From Streptomyces mirabilis (GTDB lineage Bacteria; Actinomycetota; Actinomycetes; Streptomycetales; Streptomycetaceae), in the NCBI RefSeq assembly GCF_039503195.1, contig NZ_JBCJKP010000001.1:2976001-3040000 (forward strand): a stretch of DNA of 64,000 nucleotides, given 5' to 3'. Positions 60,807 to 64,000 of this stretch are shown piece after piece; the first letter of the stretch is position 1, and each line of letters begins with the position of its first letter. The notes beneath the pieces were generated by a model, which was not told the origin of the DNA, ran no database searches, and was given only the letters and a program-made list of their open reading frames with translations. The position numbers and the translations under genes were made by a program.

Positions 60807-61667
60807 TCATGGCGGATCGTCGGGGTCGGGCATGCGGTCGCTCCAGCCGCCGGGGAGAGCGCGGCCCTGCTGTTCGCGGAAGCGGACGGGGGCCATGCCG
60901 ACACGGCGGGTGAACAGACGGGAGAAGTAGGCGGGGTCGTCGTAGCCGACGCGTCGGGCGACCGCGGCGACGGGGAGTTCGGTGGCGGCGAGGAGTTCCT
61001 TGGCGCGGCCCAGGCGGATGCCGAGGAGGTAGTCCTTGGGGCTGCGGCCGGCGCCGCGGCGGACGGCGACGCGCAGTTCGGCGGGGGTCATGCCGTGCCG
61101 GGCCGCGTGCTCGGCGACGGACAGTGGCTGGAACGCGTCACGGGCGAGGGCGTGCAGGACGGGGTCGCCGTCGGGGGCGAGGTCGGCGCGGGCGCGGCGC
61201 AGGGCGACGAGAAGTTCGTGGACGGCGGCGCCGGTCTCGACTTCGAGGAGGGGGTTGCCGCGGCGGGCGGCGCGGGCGATGCGGCCGACGGTGGCACGGG
61301 CGCCGGTGGCGTCGGAGAGCGGCACGACGGGGCGGTCGGGTTCGATGTAGCCGAGTTCGGTGTACGTGGCGGTGGCCGGCCCGGTGAAGTCGACGAAGCA
61401 CTCGTCCCAGCTGGGGTCGGGTCCGTAGTGGTGGGGTACGCCGGGCGTGAGCCACAGCAGGGCGGGCGCGGTGACGGTGTGGTGGTGTCCGTCGGGGCCT
61501 CGGAACCAGCCGCCGCCCGCGCTGACGACGACGGCCACGTGGTGGTCGAGGGTGCGGGGCCCGACGGTGGGCAGTTCTCCGTGCTGCAGGCCCACGCCGA
61601 GGCAGACGAGGCCGAGCCGGTGGTGGACGGGAGCGGGGGAGAAATAGCGCATCCAGGTGTGGTGCAT
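60807..61667 (-). CDS. AraC family regulator
   Basis: The 286-residue regulator has an N-terminal cupin-like sensing domain (HTVTAPALLWLTPGVPHHYGP, about 65-85) and a C-terminal double helix-turn-helix (about 185-280) with SPKDYLLGIRLGRAKELLAATELPVAAVARRVGYDDPAYFSRLF broken here into its two helices: L-x-x-R-L-x-x-A and G-Y-D-D-P-A-Y-F-S-R-L-F. Sugar-responsive AraC members often sit next to the genes they control, and the divergent neighbour is a GH35 beta-galactosidase. GGAGG precedes ATG 61667. Confidence 0.92.
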   Translation of the reverse strand: MHHTWMRYFSPAPVHHRLGLVCLGVGLQHGELPTVGPRTLDHHVAVVVSAGGGWFRGPDGHHHTVTAPALLWLTPGVPHHYGPDPSWDECFVDFTGPATATYTELGYIEPDRPVVPLSDATGARATVGRIARAARRGNPLLEVETGAAVHELLVALRRARADLAPDGDPVLHALARDAFQPLSVAEHAARHGMTPAELRVAVRRGAGRSPKDYLLGIRLGRAKELLAATELPVAAVARRVGYDDPAYFSRLFTRRVGMAPVRFREQQGRALPGGWSDRMPDPDDPP

Positions 61668-61776
61668 CCGCGCGCCTCCCCTCCTCCGCGCCCCCGCCGC
61701 CGGCGTCACTCTTTGGTCCAACCAGGGCTGATCTTTGTCCATGGACGCGGCCGCCGCCAGAGGTGAGGGTGAGCTC

Positions 61777-63546
61777 ATGAGCGAGTTCACGGTGGGGGAC
61801 ACGGATTTTCTGCTGGACGGGCGCCCGGTGCGGCTGCTGTCCGGCGCGTTGCACTACTTCCGGGTGCACGAGGGGCAGTGGGGGCATCGGCTGGGGATGC
61901 TGCGGGCGATGGGGCTCAACTGTGTGGAGACGTACGTCCCGTGGAATCTGCACGAGCCGCGCCCGGGCGAGTACCGCGACGTCCAGGCGCTGGGCCGGTT
62001 CCTGGACGCCGCGCGGGAGGCGGGCCTGTGGGCGATCGTGCGACCCGGCCCGTACATCTGCGCGGAGTGGGAGAACGGGGGGCTGCCGCACTGGCTGACG
62101 GGGAGGCTCCGCACCAGGGACGAGGAGTACGTGGGGCCTGTGGAGCGCTGGTTCCACCAGGTGCTGCACGAGATCGTGCCGCGGCAGATCGACCGCGGCG
62201 GTCCGGTGCTGATGGTGCAGGTCGAGAACGAGTACGGAAGTTACGGCTCCGACCAGGTGTATCTGCGGCGCCTGGCGGACGTGCTGCGGGCCGAGGGCGT
62301 GCGCGTTCCGCTGGTCACCTCGGACGGTCCCGAGGACCACATGCTCACCGGCGGTTCGATCCCCGGTGTCCTCGCGACCGTCAACTTCGGCTCCCGCGCA
62401 CGCGCGGCCTTCGAGGTGCTGCGCCGGCACCGGCCCGAGGGGCCGCTGATGTGCATGGAGTTCTGGTGCGGCTGGTTCGACCACTGGGGCGGCGAGCACG
62501 TCGTACGGGATGCGGGGGACGCGGCACAGGCGCTGCGCGAGATCCTGGAGTGCGGGGCTTCGGTCAATCTGTACATGGCGCACGGGGGTACCCACTTCGC
62601 GGGCTGGGCGGGGGCGAACCGGGGCGGGGGCGCGCTGCACGAGGGCCCCTTGGAGCCCGACGTCACCTCCTACGACTACGACGCGCCCATCGACGAACTC
62701 GGGCGTCCCACCGAGAAGTTCTGGCGCTTCAGGGAGATCCTGGGCGCCTACGCGGACGGGCCGCTGCCGGAGCTGCCGCCCGCGCCCGCGCCGCTCGGTG
62801 CGGGCGCGGCCGTGGACCTTCGGGAGTGGGCCGCCCTGGACGCCGTACTGGAGACACTGGGCGGCCGGGACGCCGAGTACCCCGTCCCGCCCACCTTCGA
62901 GGAACTGGACGTCGACCGGGGCCTGGTGAAGTACGAGGTGACCGTCCCCGGTCCGCGGGGGCCGTACCCCCTCCTGCTGCGCGGGCTGCGGGACCTGGCG
63001 GTGGTGTACGTCGATGGTGTGGCGGCCGGTGTGCTCACCGAGGACGATCCGGGGCTCAAGGAGCCTGTCGCGGGGCACGCGCGCGTGGAGGCGTGGGTGG
63101 AGTCCCTGGGGAGGGTCAACTACGGTCCGCGTTCGGGTGAGCCGAAGGGCATCACCGGGGGGATGCTGCACGAGCGTCAGTTTCTGCACGGAGTGCGGGC
63201 GCGGGGGCTGCGTCTGGACGCGTTCGACACCGGGGGCGTGGGGCGGGTGCCGTTCGGGGGGCTGCCTGCGGAGGGCGGGCGCGGGCTGTACCGGGGCACC
63301 GTGGAGGTGCGTGGCGCCGGGGACGCCTTCCTCGAACTCCCTGGCTGGACACGGGGGTTCGTATGGGTCAACGGGTTCTGTCTCGGGCGGTACTGGTCGG
63401 TGGGGCCGCAGCGGTCGTTGTACGTTCCCGGGCCGGTGTTGCGTGAGGGTGCCAACGAGGTGTGGCTCCTGGAGCTCCAGGAGCCGTCGCCGACGGCGCC
63501 GGTCCTGAGGCGCCCTGACGCGGCTGCGCCGACGCCGGGCCGATGA
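61777..63546 (+). CDS. Beta-galactosidase, glycoside hydrolase family 35
   Basis: A 589-residue GH35 enzyme. The barrel begins FLLDGRPVRLLSGALHYFRV, has VETYVPWNLHEP and RPGPYICAEWENGGLP, the acid/base Glu in VQVENEYGSYG (about E150) and the nucleophile Glu in MCMEFWCGWFDHWG (about E229). Beta-sandwich domains follow, with FVWVNGFCLGRYW near the end. No signal peptide is present, so it acts on imported galactosides. ATG 61777 begins the conserved region; ATG 61741 is an alternative. The divergent AraC gene is its likely regulator. Confidence 0.92.
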   Translation: MSEFTVGDTDFLLDGRPVRLLSGALHYFRVHEGQWGHRLGMLRAMGLNCVETYVPWNLHEPRPGEYRDVQALGRFLDAAREAGLWAIVRPGPYICAEWENGGLPHWLTGRLRTRDEEYVGPVERWFHQVLHEIVPRQIDRGGPVLMVQVENEYGSYGSDQVYLRRLADVLRAEGVRVPLVTSDGPEDHMLTGGSIPGVLATVNFGSRARAAFEVLRRHRPEGPLMCMEFWCGWFDHWGGEHVVRDAGDAAQALREILECGASVNLYMAHGGTHFAGWAGANRGGGALHEGPLEPDVTSYDYDAPIDELGRPTEKFWRFREILGAYADGPLPELPPAPAPLGAGAAVDLREWAALDAVLETLGGRDAEYPVPPTFEELDVDRGLVKYEVTVPGPRGPYPLLLRGLRDLAVVYVDGVAAGVLTEDDPGLKEPVAGHARVEAWVESLGRVNYGPRSGEPKGITGGMLHERQFLHGVRARGLRLDAFDTGGVGRVPFGGLPAEGGRGLYRGTVEVRGAGDAFLELPGWTRGFVWVNGFCLGRYWSVGPQRSLYVPGPVLREGANEVWLLELQEPSPTAPVLRRPDAAAPTPGR

Positions 63547-63559
63547 GCCTCGGCCGACC

Positions 63560-64000
<441 letters not shown>

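Overview
The window is very G+C-rich, with GTG and TTG starts, GGAGG-type ribosome binding sites and strong third-codon-position G/C bias. Together with its gene families (ANTAR regulator, DUF6343, SPW_0924, DUF4184, HrpB, PAC2) and the order coaE, rpsA, hrpB, polA, liv operon, pdtaR, tRNA-Leu, pyk, this points to the chromosomal core of a Streptomyces species. No insertion sequence, prophage or CRISPR array was seen.

Layout. 1-3.8 kb: start of an XRE-type regulator divergent from an RsbW-like ATPase, then a two-domain ABC exporter. 4-8.1 kb: leftward FUSC permease, amidohydrolase and DUF899 protein. 8.3-10.3 kb: a leftward unit of a nucleotidyltransferase, an unrecognised conserved-looking protein and then, in noncoding DNA, two tandem circularly permuted tRNA-like RNA modules; this is the most unusual part of the window. 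10.5-14 kb: RidA, and a racemase plus NCS1 permease controlled by a divergent GntR/FCD regulator with a perfect palindromic operator. 14-17.7 kb: proline iminopeptidase, family 5 uracil-DNA glycosylase and a nickel/cobalt permease with a Nur-like box, divergent from an S4 RNA-binding protein. 17.8-25.4 kb: DoxX, an acyltransferase-like protein, DUF6343, TPR, coaE, PAC2, a Tat-exported amine oxidase and rpsA. 25.7-34.2 kb: methyltransferase, hrpB, DUF3068, a 44-residue protein, a lytic transglycosylase-like protein, DUF4184 and a class A beta-lactamase-like hydrolase.

34.3-40.4 kb: a degenerate tandem repeat block, polA, an FdhF/YdeP oxidoreductase and a hotdog thioesterase. 41-46.9 kb: a complete branched-chain amino acid transporter operon livKHMGF, with an unusual 10-bp tandem repeat and a hairpin between livK and livH. 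47-50.6 kb: DUF2267, pdtaR, tRNA-Leu(CAA), a free-standing LAGLIDADG protein and pyk. 50.8-56.4 kb: SIMPL protein, Tat-exported 5'-nucleotidase, a 16-bp repeat array that contains the nucleotidase stop codon, and a translationally coupled pair resembling desferrioxamine DesA and DesB without DesC or DesD. 56.4-64 kb: dispersed intergenic repeats, pepN, a stand-alone receiver protein, a second 16-bp array, chorismate mutase, an AraC regulator divergent from a GH35 beta-galactosidase, and the C-terminus of a trypsin-like protease.

Main candidate for a new system: at 8339-8644 on the minus strand two modules each form acceptor, D, anticodon and T stems with canonical D- and T-loop bases, but the 3' half precedes the 5' half. 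This is the topology of the tRNA-like domain of bacterial Y RNAs (YrlA class). No Ro60 gene is present here; instead the RNAs follow a nucleotidyltransferase and a protein of unknown fold.
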